Shown: piece after piece, positions 44,323 through 53,002 of the stretch
How positions within the stretch are numbered: the stretch's first letter is position 1
Layout: each line of letters opens with the position of its first letter
Source of the DNA: Dolichospermum planctonicum
GTDB lineage: Bacteria; Cyanobacteriota; Cyanobacteriia; Cyanobacteriales; Nostocaceae
Length of the DNA stretch: 64,000 nucleotides
Reading direction: 5' to 3'
Assembly: GCF_005402965.1 (NCBI RefSeq)
Contig: NZ_BJCF01000001.1
Span: 62,001 to 126,000 of the forward strand
Program-made: the position numbers and the translations under genes
The notes under the pieces: generated by a model
Databases searched by the model: none
What the model was told of the DNA's origin: nothing
Seen by the model: only the letters and a program-made list of their open reading frames with translations

Positions 44323-45060
44323 TCACTCGAAATTCACATTAATCTCTGTTTGATTAACTTGTTTTTTGATCCAACTTAATAGTAAATCGCTAACAATTTG
44401 CTGTCGCAATTTATCATTCAATTCCGGCTGAATAATCTCCTCAACAAAAATTAAATGTACCCCTTTAGAAGTAATTATCGGTTTAATTACCTGTGGGGGT
44501 TTCGCACCAAAGACAGCAGCAGATATTTCTGGCTTTAAATCCCGACGATTTAATACTCCTAAATATCCCCCCTGACGACGTAATTCTACATCTTGAATAT
44601 ATTGGTGAGCTACATCATAAAAACTCATTTCTCCTTCTTTGACTGCATAAAAAAGTTCTATTGCTAGATCTTCATCATTAAATACAACTTCATACATGAC
44701 CACACCAGCATAATTTAGCTGATTTTCAAAGAAGAAAGGTTCGATTTGATCAGAAAATAAATGTTTGCTTAACTTAGCAGTAACCACACCAGTATAGACT
44801 ATATCTTCAAAATCATCTATAGATAAACCATGTTTTTCTAACCATTTCCAAGTGTCATTAGCACTGGTCAGGTCATTATTTAATCGCAGAAAATCCGCTG
44901 CTTTTTGTAATTCTTCAACTTCTACTTTTATCCCTGCTTCTTCCGCAGCATTTATAATCACTTTTCGGCTGATAATTTGCTCCACTAACTCAGGTATTTT
45001 ACAGGATAATTTAATTTGTTGTAAAATATCTGATTGGGTAATGGTGATGCTTTCTGACAT
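44323..45060 (-). CDS. Parvulin-type peptidyl-prolyl isomerase (SurA-like) of the export cluster
   Basis: A protein of 245 residues without signal peptide. Residues about 1-115 are a helical SurA-like chaperone part. Residues about 120-230 form a parvulin domain, recognised by MSFYDVAHQYIQDVELRRQGGYLGVLNRRDLKPEISAAVF, and GVHLIFVEEI. In cyanobacterial peptide-export clusters such isomerases sit with HlyD and C39-ABC genes and may help pro-rich peptides fold or move. All three precursors contain Pro. It is convergent with precursor 3. Confidence 0.82.
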   Translation of the reverse strand: MSESITITQSDILQQIKLSCKIPELVEQIISRKVIINAAEEAGIKVEVEELQKAADFLRLNNDLTSANDTWKWLEKHGLSIDDFEDIVYTGVVTAKLSKHLFSDQIEPFFFENQLNYAGVVMYEVVFNDEDLAIELFYAVKEGEMSFYDVAHQYIQDVELRRQGGYLGVLNRRDLKPEISAAVFGAKPPQVIKPIITSKGVHLIFVEEIIQPELNDKLRQQIVSDLLLSWIKKQVNQTEINVNFE

Positions 45061-45146
45061 AATTTGCTCCTTAAATACATAAATTATACCCCACCCTAAC
45101 CCTCCCTTTATTAAGGGGAGGGGACTGAATTAATTGTTTTTCCCCT

Positions 45147-45178
45147 TCTTGTTCCCATACAGAGTATTGGAACAGGAG
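45147..45178. repeat. Dispersed repeat fragment, family 2
   Basis: GTTCCCATACAGAGTATTGG and neighbours, related to the units at 44143-44301. Confidence 0.6.
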
Positions 45179-45182
45179 ATAA

Positions 45183-45425
45183 TCAAGCTACATTTTTTAC
45201 CGAGATAATACCCTCACTACACCAATGCGCTAATAACCATTGGTCAGAATCCTTGTCTAGTGATGGTTTGAGACGGAAAGCAAAAAATTCTTCCCATTCC
45301 TCTATACCGTGTCGTAAGACAAATTGTTTCTCAACTTCCTTGAATTTTTCCCAGTTACGTTCCGCTATCGCAGTCAACATTGGGATTAATTCAGTAATTG
45401 ATATGGAAAGTGTTGCTTCACTCAT
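45183..45425 (-). CDS. Small hypothetical protein (80 aa), second of an overlapping pair
   Basis: The ATG at 45423-45425 (MSEATLSISITELIPML) lies within the end of the preceding gene, an 8-nt overlap. The protein is soluble with a Trp-rich middle (RNWEKFKEVEKQ and EEWEEFFAFRL). No family recognised. Overlap with the 64-residue gene suggests a coupled pair such as toxin-antitoxin or a two-part adaptor, but nothing in either sequence proves it. Confidence 0.5.
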   Translation of the reverse strand: MSEATLSISITELIPMLTAIAERNWEKFKEVEKQFVLRHGIEEWEEFFAFRLKPSLDKDSDQWLLAHWCSEGIISVKNVA

Positions 45426-45612
45426 CTGGGTATCCCTCAAAAATACAAATTATTGGCAAAATTTCTGCTTGAGTGTCAATGACTTCGACTAATCTCAGGC
45501 CTCTTTTTTTTCCTATCTTTTTGCAGCGTTCCTCAGACGCGGTTGGTAGCCAGTACCTTGACTCATTTACAGGGTCAAACTTTCCTTGGGAACGTTTGAT
45601 TTTATCGTCCAT
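45418..45612 (-). CDS. Small hypothetical protein (64 aa), first of an overlapping pair
   Basis: A protein of 64 residues, MDDKIKRSQGKFDPVNESRYWLPTASEERCKKIG, followed by a VDTQAEILPIICIFEG-like beta segment. The phrase FDPVNESRYWLPTASEERC appears in other small cyanobacterial proteins as I recall, with no known role. It is 55 bp downstream of the HlyD gene on the same strand and probably belongs to the export operon. Confidence 0.5.
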   Translation of the reverse strand: MDDKIKRSQGKFDPVNESRYWLPTASEERCKKIGKKRGLRLVEVIDTQAEILPIICIFEGYPDE

Positions 45613-45667
45613 CAGTAATAATACCTCATTTTGTTTTTCGTGTTATTAACTAACTACTATGAATTTT

Positions 45668-47170
45668 CTACAATTTTACTCCTCCTTGTTGCAATTTTTT
45701 AAAGGGGTCAAGTAGAAAATCAATAATTCGTCGCTGACGGACAATTACCTCAGCGGTTGCTGTATCCCCTGGACGCAAAGGAATACATTTATTAGCAGAG
45801 GGAATACAACTTTTTTTGAGAGAAATTTCTAAGTTATAAGCGGCTACTTTGCCATTAGCTGTATCTATCTCTATCGTATTAGGAGAAATTTTAATTAACT
45901 CTCCTGAGATAATACCATAATCCTGAAACGGATAAGCATCAAATTTGAGTTTTACTGGTAATCCTAACCGCAAAAAACCACTATCTGTAGTTGCCATTTG
46001 CGCTCGAATTATTAAGGGTGAATTATCTTGAGCAATTTCGGCCACCATTGTCCCTACCTGCACAACTGAGCCGGGTTTTTGAATTGGTAGTTGAAATAAT
46101 ATACCATTGACAGAAGCTTTAATTTCTCGTTGTCCTAACTGAAATTTTAAGGCATCAATTTGGCGTTTAGTTTGAGAAATATCTGATTTGAGGGAACTAA
46201 TATCTGTATCTAAACTTTTCTGTTGTTCGGCAATTTTTAACACTGCTGACTGACCAGAAAGGGTTAAAGTTTGATAGCTTCTTTGCTGTTCTCCTAGTCG
46301 CAATTTGGCCTGTTCAATATCGGCATGAGATTGGCGCAAATTTCGCTCATAACTACTTTTTTGTTCTGCTAAACGTAACTTAGCTTGTTGAATATCTGAT
46401 TGGCTTTGTGCATATAATTTTTGCTTTTCTTTAGCGATATCTTGCTTTTCTACTAAATTAATTTCTGGAATTACTCCTTGTTGTCTGAGTTGACTATAGC
46501 GTTTTACTTCTCGCTGACTACTTAATAAACTACTCTCTGCTAATTGATTAGTAGTTTGACTATTAGTTAGGGTTTGTCGCGCTTGATTAAGTTGAGATAA
46601 TCTTTCTTCTTTCTGAAATTGATAGGCATTTTTTAGGGTATTAATATTCTGTTGTGCTTGCTCAATTTGTGCTTGTTTTTCTAATTGTTGAGATTGATTT
46701 TGTTGTTGTTGGGTTGCTAAGGAGACAATTAACTTATTTTTGGAGGATTTTAACTGAGAAAGTCGGTTTAATTGTCCTTCCAATTTATCTTGAACTTGAC
46801 GTAATTCTGATTTGACTAATGCCGATTCTAATAATAATAGAGTTTGTCCGGCTTTGACTGTTTCACCTTCTTTAACTTGAATTTCGGCAACTGTTCCCCC
46901 TACAGCCGCATCTAATTTCACGGTTTTATCTTTAGGTTCAATACGTCCTCTTCCTGTACCTGTTTCATCTACTTTAGATAGCAAAGACCAAGGTAAAACT
47001 ATGGAGACAATTAAGACTAAAAGATATAATAGTCCTCGCGTCCAAACCTGGGGTAAACTATCAAGTGATTCTTTGGTAATTTCCGACCAATCTTCATTGG
47101 TAATTTCTGGTAATTCTGGTGATAAATTATCATCAGATTTTGTGATATTCCCATTTAATGTACTTGTCAT
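45668..47170 (-). CDS. HlyD-family membrane fusion protein of peptide exporter
   Basis: A protein of 500 residues. The start at 47170 (MTSTLNGNITKSDD) has AAAAAGG upstream; the longer frame from 47224 has no ribosome site. A short cytoplasmic part is followed by one membrane helix (LLYLLVLIVSIVLPWSLL, about 50-68), a lipoyl-like half (GGTVAEIQVKEGETVKAGQTLLLLES), a very long Gln-rich coiled coil (about 115-340) and the second half with GSVVQVGTMVAEI. It joins the C39 ABC exporter to an outer-membrane channel for type-I secretion. No TolC gene is in the window. It follows the ABC gene with 104 bp between, filled by an inverted repeat (GTTGGGTT...AACCCAAC). Confidence 0.9.
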   Translation of the reverse strand: MTSTLNGNITKSDDNLSPELPEITNEDWSEITKESLDSLPQVWTRGLLYLLVLIVSIVLPWSLLSKVDETGTGRGRIEPKDKTVKLDAAVGGTVAEIQVKEGETVKAGQTLLLLESALVKSELRQVQDKLEGQLNRLSQLKSSKNKLIVSLATQQQQNQSQQLEKQAQIEQAQQNINTLKNAYQFQKEERLSQLNQARQTLTNSQTTNQLAESSLLSSQREVKRYSQLRQQGVIPEINLVEKQDIAKEKQKLYAQSQSDIQQAKLRLAEQKSSYERNLRQSHADIEQAKLRLGEQQRSYQTLTLSGQSAVLKIAEQQKSLDTDISSLKSDISQTKRQIDALKFQLGQREIKASVNGILFQLPIQKPGSVVQVGTMVAEIAQDNSPLIIRAQMATTDSGFLRLGLPVKLKFDAYPFQDYGIISGELIKISPNTIEIDTANGKVAAYNLEISLKKSCIPSANKCIPLRPGDTATAEVIVRQRRIIDFLLDPFKKLQQGGVKL

Positions 47171-47274
47171 AATGCACCTTTTTCTTAGTATGAATTTATT
47201 GTAGGTTGGGTTAAAGAAACCCAACTATAATCATTATTAAATCATTGTTGGGTTTCGCTATGGCTCAACCCAAC

Positions 47275-50007
47275 CTACGTTAATGTTTGTAATTGCTGTT
47301 GATTTAGATAGAAATAATGTCCTTTTTTAGCCATTAATTCTTCATGAGTACCACTTTCAATTAACACACCTCTATCTAGTACCAAAATTAAATCGGCATT
47401 TCGCACGGTGGAAAGACGATGGGCAATTATTAAAGTAGTTTTTCCTTTGAGAATTGTGTTAAAATTCTGTTGAATTATTCTTTCTGATTCGGTATCTAGG
47501 TGAGAAGTTGCCTCATCTAAAACCAATAATTTGGGATTACCTAATAATGCTCTAGCAATGGCTATTCTCTGTCTTTGTCCACCAGATAATAAACCTCCAC
47601 CTTCACCAATTTGGCTTTCATAACCCATGGGTAATTTTTTGATAAATTCATCAGCACCAGCCATTTTTGCTGCTGCAATTACTTCTGATAAAGGTATTCC
47701 TGGATGTCCTAAACTGATATTTTCTCGAATTGTCCCACCAAATAAAAATGTGTCTTGGTCAACTACACCAATTTGTTGTCGAAAAGAACGCAAGGAAAGA
47801 CTGGTAATATCTTGTCCGTCAATTAAAACTTTACCGTCTGTGGGGGGATATAAGCCGATAACTAATTTAGAAATGGTGGTTTTTCCTGAGCCACTGCGTC
47901 CCACTAAGGCTACCATTTGTCCGGGTTTGATTTCAAAATTGAGGTTTTCTAATATATTAATATCGCTTTCTGGATGATAGCGAAATGTGACGTTTTCAAA
48001 GCGAATATGCCCCTGAATTGGTGGTAAATTCTGCCGTGATTGATTTTGTAAGTCTTCTTCTGGTTCTGTGTCTAAAACATCGTTAATTCTTTCTACTGCA
48101 ATCACAACTTCCTGCAATTCATTCCAGAGGACAATTAACCGTTGGAAGGGATTAATAATATTTCCCAGCAGCATATTAAATGCTACTAGTTGTCCCACAG
48201 TTAACTGATTATGAATTACTAAATATGCCCCAAACCATAATAAAGCTGTGGTAGCTATTGCTTCAATTGTGTTACTAAAAATTTGTAAACGATTGCCGAT
48301 AACTTGCCCGGAAAAGTTGGTTTTTATCTCTTTATTTAATAACTCTTCCCAATGCCATCTTACTGTTTGTTCTACTGCTGTGGCTTTGACTGTTCGCACA
48401 CCAGTTAAAGCTTCTATTAAGTAACTACTTTCTTGGTTAACTGCATTGAATATTTCTCTGGAAATCCTTTGTAAAAAGGGTGTGGCAATTAAGGCTAATA
48501 AGGCAAAGGGTGGCACAATTATTAAAGCTAATAATGCCATTTTCCAACTGTACCAAAACATCAAGCCTACATAGATAAAGACGGTGAATAAATCTAGGAG
48601 AATTGATAATGCTTCACCCGATAAAAAGCGTTGAATTTTGCGGTTTTCCTGCACACGAGAAATAATATCACCCACATAACGAGTCTCAAAAAAACTCAGG
48701 GGTAAACGCAATGCATGACGAATAAAACCGACAATTAATGCTAAGTCTATGCGATTGGCTGTATGATCTAAAAGATATTGCCTTAAACCGGTCATGGCTA
48801 CCCGAAAAAGGCTAAAAATTAACAATCCTATTCCTACTGTTGTCAGGGTCAGTTCTGACCGTTGCACCACTACCCGATCTAAAATTAATTGGGTAAATAG
48901 GGGGGTAATTAAGCCAAATATCTGGATAAATATGGAAGCGATAAATACTTCCAACATGACTAAGGAATGGGGTTTTATTAACTCGAAAAACTGCCAAAAA
49001 GGTGTAGATGTCTCTTTCGTTTCTTTGAGCATTGCTGTCGGTTGTAACAACAATGTATAACCAGTCCAGTCGCGGTTAAATTCCTTATGGGTGAGGGTAC
49101 GTTGACCAATAGCGGGGTCGGCCACAATTACATATTTAGGGGTAATTTCGTAGACAACTATGTAATGTTTGCCTTCCCAGTGAACAATGGCGGGTAATTT
49201 TTGCTTTGCTAACTGCTTTAAACTAGCTTTGACGGGTCTAGTGGCAAAACCTAGACTTTCTGCTGCTGTTAATAACCCTCCTAAGGATGCACCATTGCGG
49301 TCTACATTGGCAATATCACGGAGACGATTTACACTAAAACGTTTCCCCCAATACCTGGACACCATGACTAAACAAGCTGCTCCGCAGTCAGAACCACTCT
49401 GTTGAGCAAAGAATGGATAGCGTCCTGTCACTCTTTGCCATAAATGCCCCACCCGTTGTCTGGGACTGGGAAAATAAGCTTTATTAATTTTTGATTCTTT
49501 TGATTGTGAGGTTAGATAAGGGGTTGAATTTGAATTTGAATTGTCGTTCTCTGGTGGGTTTGGTTTGAGCGGTGTATAATCTGCTTGTATAATCTGCGTT
49601 TCTGGGGAGTATGCTTTCTGCCATAAATGTTCTCGAATTTGGGGATACTTGGCTATTAATGGCAATAGTAACTTTTCTGGCAAGAAGTATAACTGTAAAT
49701 TTGCTGAAGCTCTGGCTGCATAAGGTGGAAATTGAGATTGGGTAAATAAGGTAAATTCACCGAAGGATGCTCCAGGTTCTAGGGTAGTAATTAATTCGTC
49801 GTTATCATCTAATAGTCTGACTTTGCCTGTAAGTATGATGTAAATGCCCGGTTCAACATTCTTTCCTGTCCAGAATTTGCCGACTTTAGGGTTGATAGGT
49901 TGAAGTTCAGGAAGATAGTGATAAAATTCTTCTGCGGTCAGTGAATACCCCAAGGTATTGTTGATTTGTTCCAGAGATACTAATTGAGCGGAGATATTGT
50001 GCGCCAT
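47275..50007 (-). CDS. C39-peptidase ABC exporter with N-terminal cyclic-nucleotide-binding-like domain
   Basis: A peptidase-containing transporter of 910 residues. Residues about 40-135 resemble a cyclic-nucleotide-binding beta barrel (PGIYIILTGKVRLLDDND, GASFGEFTLF). The C39 peptidase (about 195-325) has the catalytic Cys in QQSGSDCGAACLVMV, His in VHWEGKHYIVV and Asp in VADPAIG. Six membrane helices (about 340-640) precede an ATPase with GRSGSGKTT, LSGGQRQRIAIARA and LVLDEATSHLD. It would cut leaders at double-glycine sites and export the cores; three such precursors are nearby. This architecture is that of HetC-like cyanobacterial transporters. The first 101 nt overlap the HTH gene. Confidence 0.92.
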   Translation of the reverse strand: MAHNISAQLVSLEQINNTLGYSLTAEEFYHYLPELQPINPKVGKFWTGKNVEPGIYIILTGKVRLLDDNDELITTLEPGASFGEFTLFTQSQFPPYAARASANLQLYFLPEKLLLPLIAKYPQIREHLWQKAYSPETQIIQADYTPLKPNPPENDNSNSNSTPYLTSQSKESKINKAYFPSPRQRVGHLWQRVTGRYPFFAQQSGSDCGAACLVMVSRYWGKRFSVNRLRDIANVDRNGASLGGLLTAAESLGFATRPVKASLKQLAKQKLPAIVHWEGKHYIVVYEITPKYVIVADPAIGQRTLTHKEFNRDWTGYTLLLQPTAMLKETKETSTPFWQFFELIKPHSLVMLEVFIASIFIQIFGLITPLFTQLILDRVVVQRSELTLTTVGIGLLIFSLFRVAMTGLRQYLLDHTANRIDLALIVGFIRHALRLPLSFFETRYVGDIISRVQENRKIQRFLSGEALSILLDLFTVFIYVGLMFWYSWKMALLALIIVPPFALLALIATPFLQRISREIFNAVNQESSYLIEALTGVRTVKATAVEQTVRWHWEELLNKEIKTNFSGQVIGNRLQIFSNTIEAIATTALLWFGAYLVIHNQLTVGQLVAFNMLLGNIINPFQRLIVLWNELQEVVIAVERINDVLDTEPEEDLQNQSRQNLPPIQGHIRFENVTFRYHPESDINILENLNFEIKPGQMVALVGRSGSGKTTISKLVIGLYPPTDGKVLIDGQDITSLSLRSFRQQIGVVDQDTFLFGGTIRENISLGHPGIPLSEVIAAAKMAGADEFIKKLPMGYESQIGEGGGLLSGGQRQRIAIARALLGNPKLLVLDEATSHLDTESERIIQQNFNTILKGKTTLIIAHRLSTVRNADLILVLDRGVLIESGTHEELMAKKGHYFYLNQQQLQTLT

Positions 50008-50671
50008 AAATGTCTGAATCCTTTACTGCTTTGTGAAAATTAATAGGTATAATTTCGGAGGAATCGGCGGTATTTGCTTTTTTGAGGTCAGCAATGGCTA
50101 TTTTGGGTTCTGCGGCTGATTTTGGGCTATTTTGTTCGTTATGGCTGGATTTTGTCCGAGTGGATAAGCCCATTTGTTTGAAAATTCGCTTAAAATGGCG
50201 ATCGCTGACTTTAAAGCCAAATTCTTGGTAGAGATGTTTATGTAAGCGATTTAATGTCCAGTGTTGAGAAATATAACCATAATCACGAGGATTACTGTAT
50301 AATAATTCTTTTAAACGTCGTAAATACTCATCACTAACTGATTTAGGGCGACCAATCCGACTATCTTGCCATTGATGCGCCATTCCCTGACGAGCTATGT
50401 GTATCCAATGTCTAGCAGTTGCGGGACAACACCCCAAAATTTGACAAATTTCTGCTTGAGTTATCCCTTCGTCCGCTAATAACATAATTTGAATCCGTTG
50501 ACGCTGGGATTGAGAGCAGTTTTCTTGTAATGATTTTAACAGCATTTGCCGTTGAAAATCTGATAAAAAGCTACCTAAAGAATTGTCTCCCAGACTATTA
50601 CTACTTGTACCACTTGTCCATTGATATTGCATAAATGGTTCAAAATTGTCAGAATAAAAGCCAGCAGCCAT
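49907..50671 (-). CDS. Helix-turn-helix protein overlapping the exporter gene
   Basis: A protein of 254 residues. Residues about 45-170 form two HTH units of the IS630/Helix-turn-helix transposase type: QRQRIQIMLLADEGITQAEICQILGCCPATARHWI, then RIGRPKSVSDEYLRRLKELL, and WTLNRLHKHLYQEFGFKVSDRHFKRIFKQMGL, as in winged transposase N-termini. The catalytic DDE domain is absent; the remaining 85 residues are low-complexity. It may be a domesticated transposase domain acting as regulator. Its 3' end overlaps the exporter start by 101 nt in another frame; either the exporter starts further in or expression is coupled. It is first in the export operon. Confidence 0.72.
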   Translation of the reverse strand: MAAGFYSDNFEPFMQYQWTSGTSSNSLGDNSLGSFLSDFQRQMLLKSLQENCSQSQRQRIQIMLLADEGITQAEICQILGCCPATARHWIHIARQGMAHQWQDSRIGRPKSVSDEYLRRLKELLYSNPRDYGYISQHWTLNRLHKHLYQEFGFKVSDRHFKRIFKQMGLSTRTKSSHNEQNSPKSAAEPKIAIADLKKANTADSSEIIPINFHKAVKDSDIYGAQYLRSISISGTNQQYLGVFTDRRRILSLSS

Positions 50672-50763
50672 CTTATCTCTTTTAAAATGAGACTTTTTTG
50701 TATTTTAAGGTAACAAGTGAATTATAATACTAGCAAGTTATAAAATATTTACATATTTACACT

Positions 50764-50830
50764 ATTCTCGTTCCCAGTCGGAGACTGGGAATGGTATTCT
50801 TTTGGCTCTGCTTCCAGAACTTAGTATGAA
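50764..50830. repeat. Dispersed repeat, family 2
   Basis: CTCGTTCCCAGTCGGAGACT... GGGAATG hairpin followed by GGCTCTGCTTCCAGAACTTAG, between the HTH gene and the amidohydrolase. Confidence 0.7.
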
Positions 50831-50881
50831 TTAGGACTTACGTAAAATATCTAGAGAAACCTTCTTTTCTTCTGGGAGTTT

Positions 50882-52099
50882 TCAAGCAAAAAACTTTTCT
50901 ACACAACGCACAAACATTTCCACACCTATAGGTAAAGCGGTTTCATCAAAATCAAATCGGGGATGATGATGAGGATAATCTAATTTTTTCTCTGCATTTG
51001 CAGAACCCAGAAAAAAGTAACAACCAGGAACTTCTTGTAAGAAAAATGACATATCTTCCCCGCCCATGGTTTGACATTCACTGAATACACCAATGGGGAT
51101 TTCTATCACTTCCTGGGCTACTGAACGCACTAATGCAGCTATGTCTGCATCATTGATCACAGGTGGATAAAGATGGATATAATCTAAGTCATAATTTGCA
51201 CCGTGACTTTGACAAATTCCTGCAATAATTTTTTCTATGCGTTCTTTAAAAAAACCTGCTAAATCAGGATTAAAATACCTCACGGTTCCGCCCATTTTTG
51301 CGGTATCAGCAATGACATTAACTGCCGTCCCTGCGTGGAGTTCTCCTACTGTCACAACTGCCGAATCAAGGGGATTAATATTACGGGAGACAATGGTTTG
51401 TAAAGCACTGACTATTTGCGCCGCTACCACTAAAGAATCTACGGTTTGATGGGGAATTGCTCCATGTCCACCTTTACCGAAAATGGTACAGCGGAATAAT
51501 TCCACAGCGGCCATTAATGCCCCAGGGCGGACTCCCACCGTCCCTAAAGGCAGATTATTCCATAAATGTAAACCGATGATAGCATCAACATTAGGGTTAT
51601 TCAGTACACCTGCTGCTATCATGGGTTTTGCGCCACCTGGACCTTCTTCTGCGGGTTGGAAGATAATTTTTACAGTTCCGTTCAATTCTTGACGGTGCTG
51701 ATGGAGATAATAGGCTGTACCGAGAGCGATCGCTGTATGTCCATCATGTCCACAAGCGTGCATTATCCCCTCCCGTTGAGAACAATAGGGAACTTCATTG
51801 AGTTCTTGAATAGGTAAAGCATCCATATCAGCCCGAATTGCTAATACTTTACCAGAGGCAGATTTTTCCCCTTTAATAATAGCCACAATTCCCGTTTGAG
51901 CAATTCCCACTTGATGTTCAATTCCCCAATTTTGCAACTTTTGGGAAATAAATTCAGCGGTGATTTTTTCCTGAAAACCTAATTCTGGTTTTTGGTGAAT
52001 TTGTCGTCTCCACTCGACTAATTGCGGTTGTAAAGCCCGAATTTCTAACCGCACATTTTTGAGATTTACTGTTGAAGCCAGAGGAAATGTAGAAACCAT
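50882..52099 (-). CDS. M20-family amidohydrolase (N-acyl amino acid / IAA-conjugate type)
   Basis: A metallopeptidase of 405 residues. Metal ligands and catalytic features: HACGHDGHTAIALG (about 118-131), PAEEGPGGAKPMI (about 151-163), GLHLWNNLPLG, and the C-terminal GGEDMSFFLQEVPGCYFFLGS and PHHHPRFDFDE. The dimerisation domain lies at about 200-310. The family removes acyl groups from amino acids or from auxin-like conjugates. The first 25 residues are a non-conserved extension. It is 79 bp downstream of bioD on the same strand, with a small hairpin between. Confidence 0.9.
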   Translation of the reverse strand: MVSTFPLASTVNLKNVRLEIRALQPQLVEWRRQIHQKPELGFQEKITAEFISQKLQNWGIEHQVGIAQTGIVAIIKGEKSASGKVLAIRADMDALPIQELNEVPYCSQREGIMHACGHDGHTAIALGTAYYLHQHRQELNGTVKIIFQPAEEGPGGAKPMIAAGVLNNPNVDAIIGLHLWNNLPLGTVGVRPGALMAAVELFRCTIFGKGGHGAIPHQTVDSLVVAAQIVSALQTIVSRNINPLDSAVVTVGELHAGTAVNVIADTAKMGGTVRYFNPDLAGFFKERIEKIIAGICQSHGANYDLDYIHLYPPVINDADIAALVRSVAQEVIEIPIGVFSECQTMGGEDMSFFLQEVPGCYFFLGSANAEKKLDYPHHHPRFDFDETALPIGVEMFVRCVEKFFA

Positions 52100-52178
52100 A
52101 TTATTACCTAAAAGCTAAAACTTGAAAATTTAAGATCCCCAACTTCTTTAAGAAGTCGGGTATTTCTTTGTTGAGAAA

Positions 52179-52868
52179 TTATTGAGGATTGGCATATAAT
52201 GTTTCCCAATCCAAACCAGCAGCAATTTCGGCAAGTTTTTCTAAATCTTGGGGATTTTCGACATAGGGAACACAACCTAAAACTGGTATATTTGTCAATG
52301 ATTGAATTAACCTGACTGGAGTTAAATCAGCAATTTCTTCCTCCTGTCGCGGTTGGATACAATTAAGAACAATACCACGGAGGGCGATTTTAGTTTGTCT
52401 AGCTAATGCTACATTAGCAACGGCATTTGCGATCGCTCCCAATCTCACAGGTACAACCAAAATTGTCGGTAATCGCCATTCTCCTGCTAAATCAGCTACT
52501 GTTAACTCATCAGTAACCGGTGAACCTAAACCCCCCAAAGATTCAATCAATACCAGATCACGTTGTTTTTGTAAAGCTAACAAAGTTCGCCAAACTATGG
52601 CCAAATCAACTTGGCGATTTTCCTTAGCAGCGGCTATAGGTGGGGCTAAAGGTGCTTGAAAATACAAAGGTGTAATTTCTGCTGGCGACTGTTCAAGACT
52701 AAACAGAGTTTGATACAGTTCCCTATCTCCCATACCCGATTGAATTGGTTTCATAATCCCCAAACTGCGCTGAGGATAATATTTTTGCCAATAAGCGGCT
52801 AAAGCCGTTGTGACAACAGTTTTACCCGCTTCTGTATCAGTTCCCGTAATCAGTAAAGTTTTCAACAA
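52179..52868 (-). CDS. bioD: Dethiobiotin synthetase
   Basis: A protein of 229 residues, closing the ureido ring of biotin with ATP and CO2. The P-loop is [17 protein letters not shown] near the N-terminus, followed by IMKPIQSG with the catalytic Lys, and [21 protein letters not shown] in place of the usual EGAGG block. No other bio gene is nearby. Slightly shorter N-terminal halves and a less strict EGAGGL motif are common in cyanobacterial BioD. The stop lies 79 bp from the amidohydrolase start. Confidence 0.9.
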   Translation of the reverse strand: MLKTLLITGTDTEAGKTVVTTALAAYWQKYYPQRSLGIMKPIQSGMGDRELYQTLFSLEQSPAEITPLYFQAPLAPPIAAAKENRQVDLAIVWRTLLALQKQRDLVLIESLGGLGSPVTDELTVADLAGEWRLPTILVVPVRLGAIANAVANVALARQTKIALRGIVLNCIQPRQEEEIADLTPVRLIQSLTNIPVLGCVPYVENPQDLEKLAEIAAGLDWETLYANPQ

Positions 52869-52930
52869 TGTTTTTTGCTAGAAATGATGACTTAATGCGT
52901 AAAAAAGTAGGCTGAAAACCCTGTCATTGC

Positions 52931-52958
52931 GTAGGGGTAATTCATGAATTACCCCTAC
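52931..52958. repeat. Perfect 28-bp palindrome
   Basis: Arms GTAGGGGTAATTCA and TGAATTACCCCTAC with no loop. Similar GTAGGGG...CCCCTAC hairpins occur at 59877-59900 and, imperfectly, 58536-58556. It lies between the kinase stop and the bioD start and may be a transcription-stopping or dispersed element. Confidence 0.75.
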
Positions 52959-53002
52959 TTGCTGTTTTGGGTCAGTTCTGAGGTTCTTTTCATAATTTAG
53001 CG

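Noticed and set aside
52179-52868. Biotin operon
   Set aside because: No other biotin gene lies near bioD.
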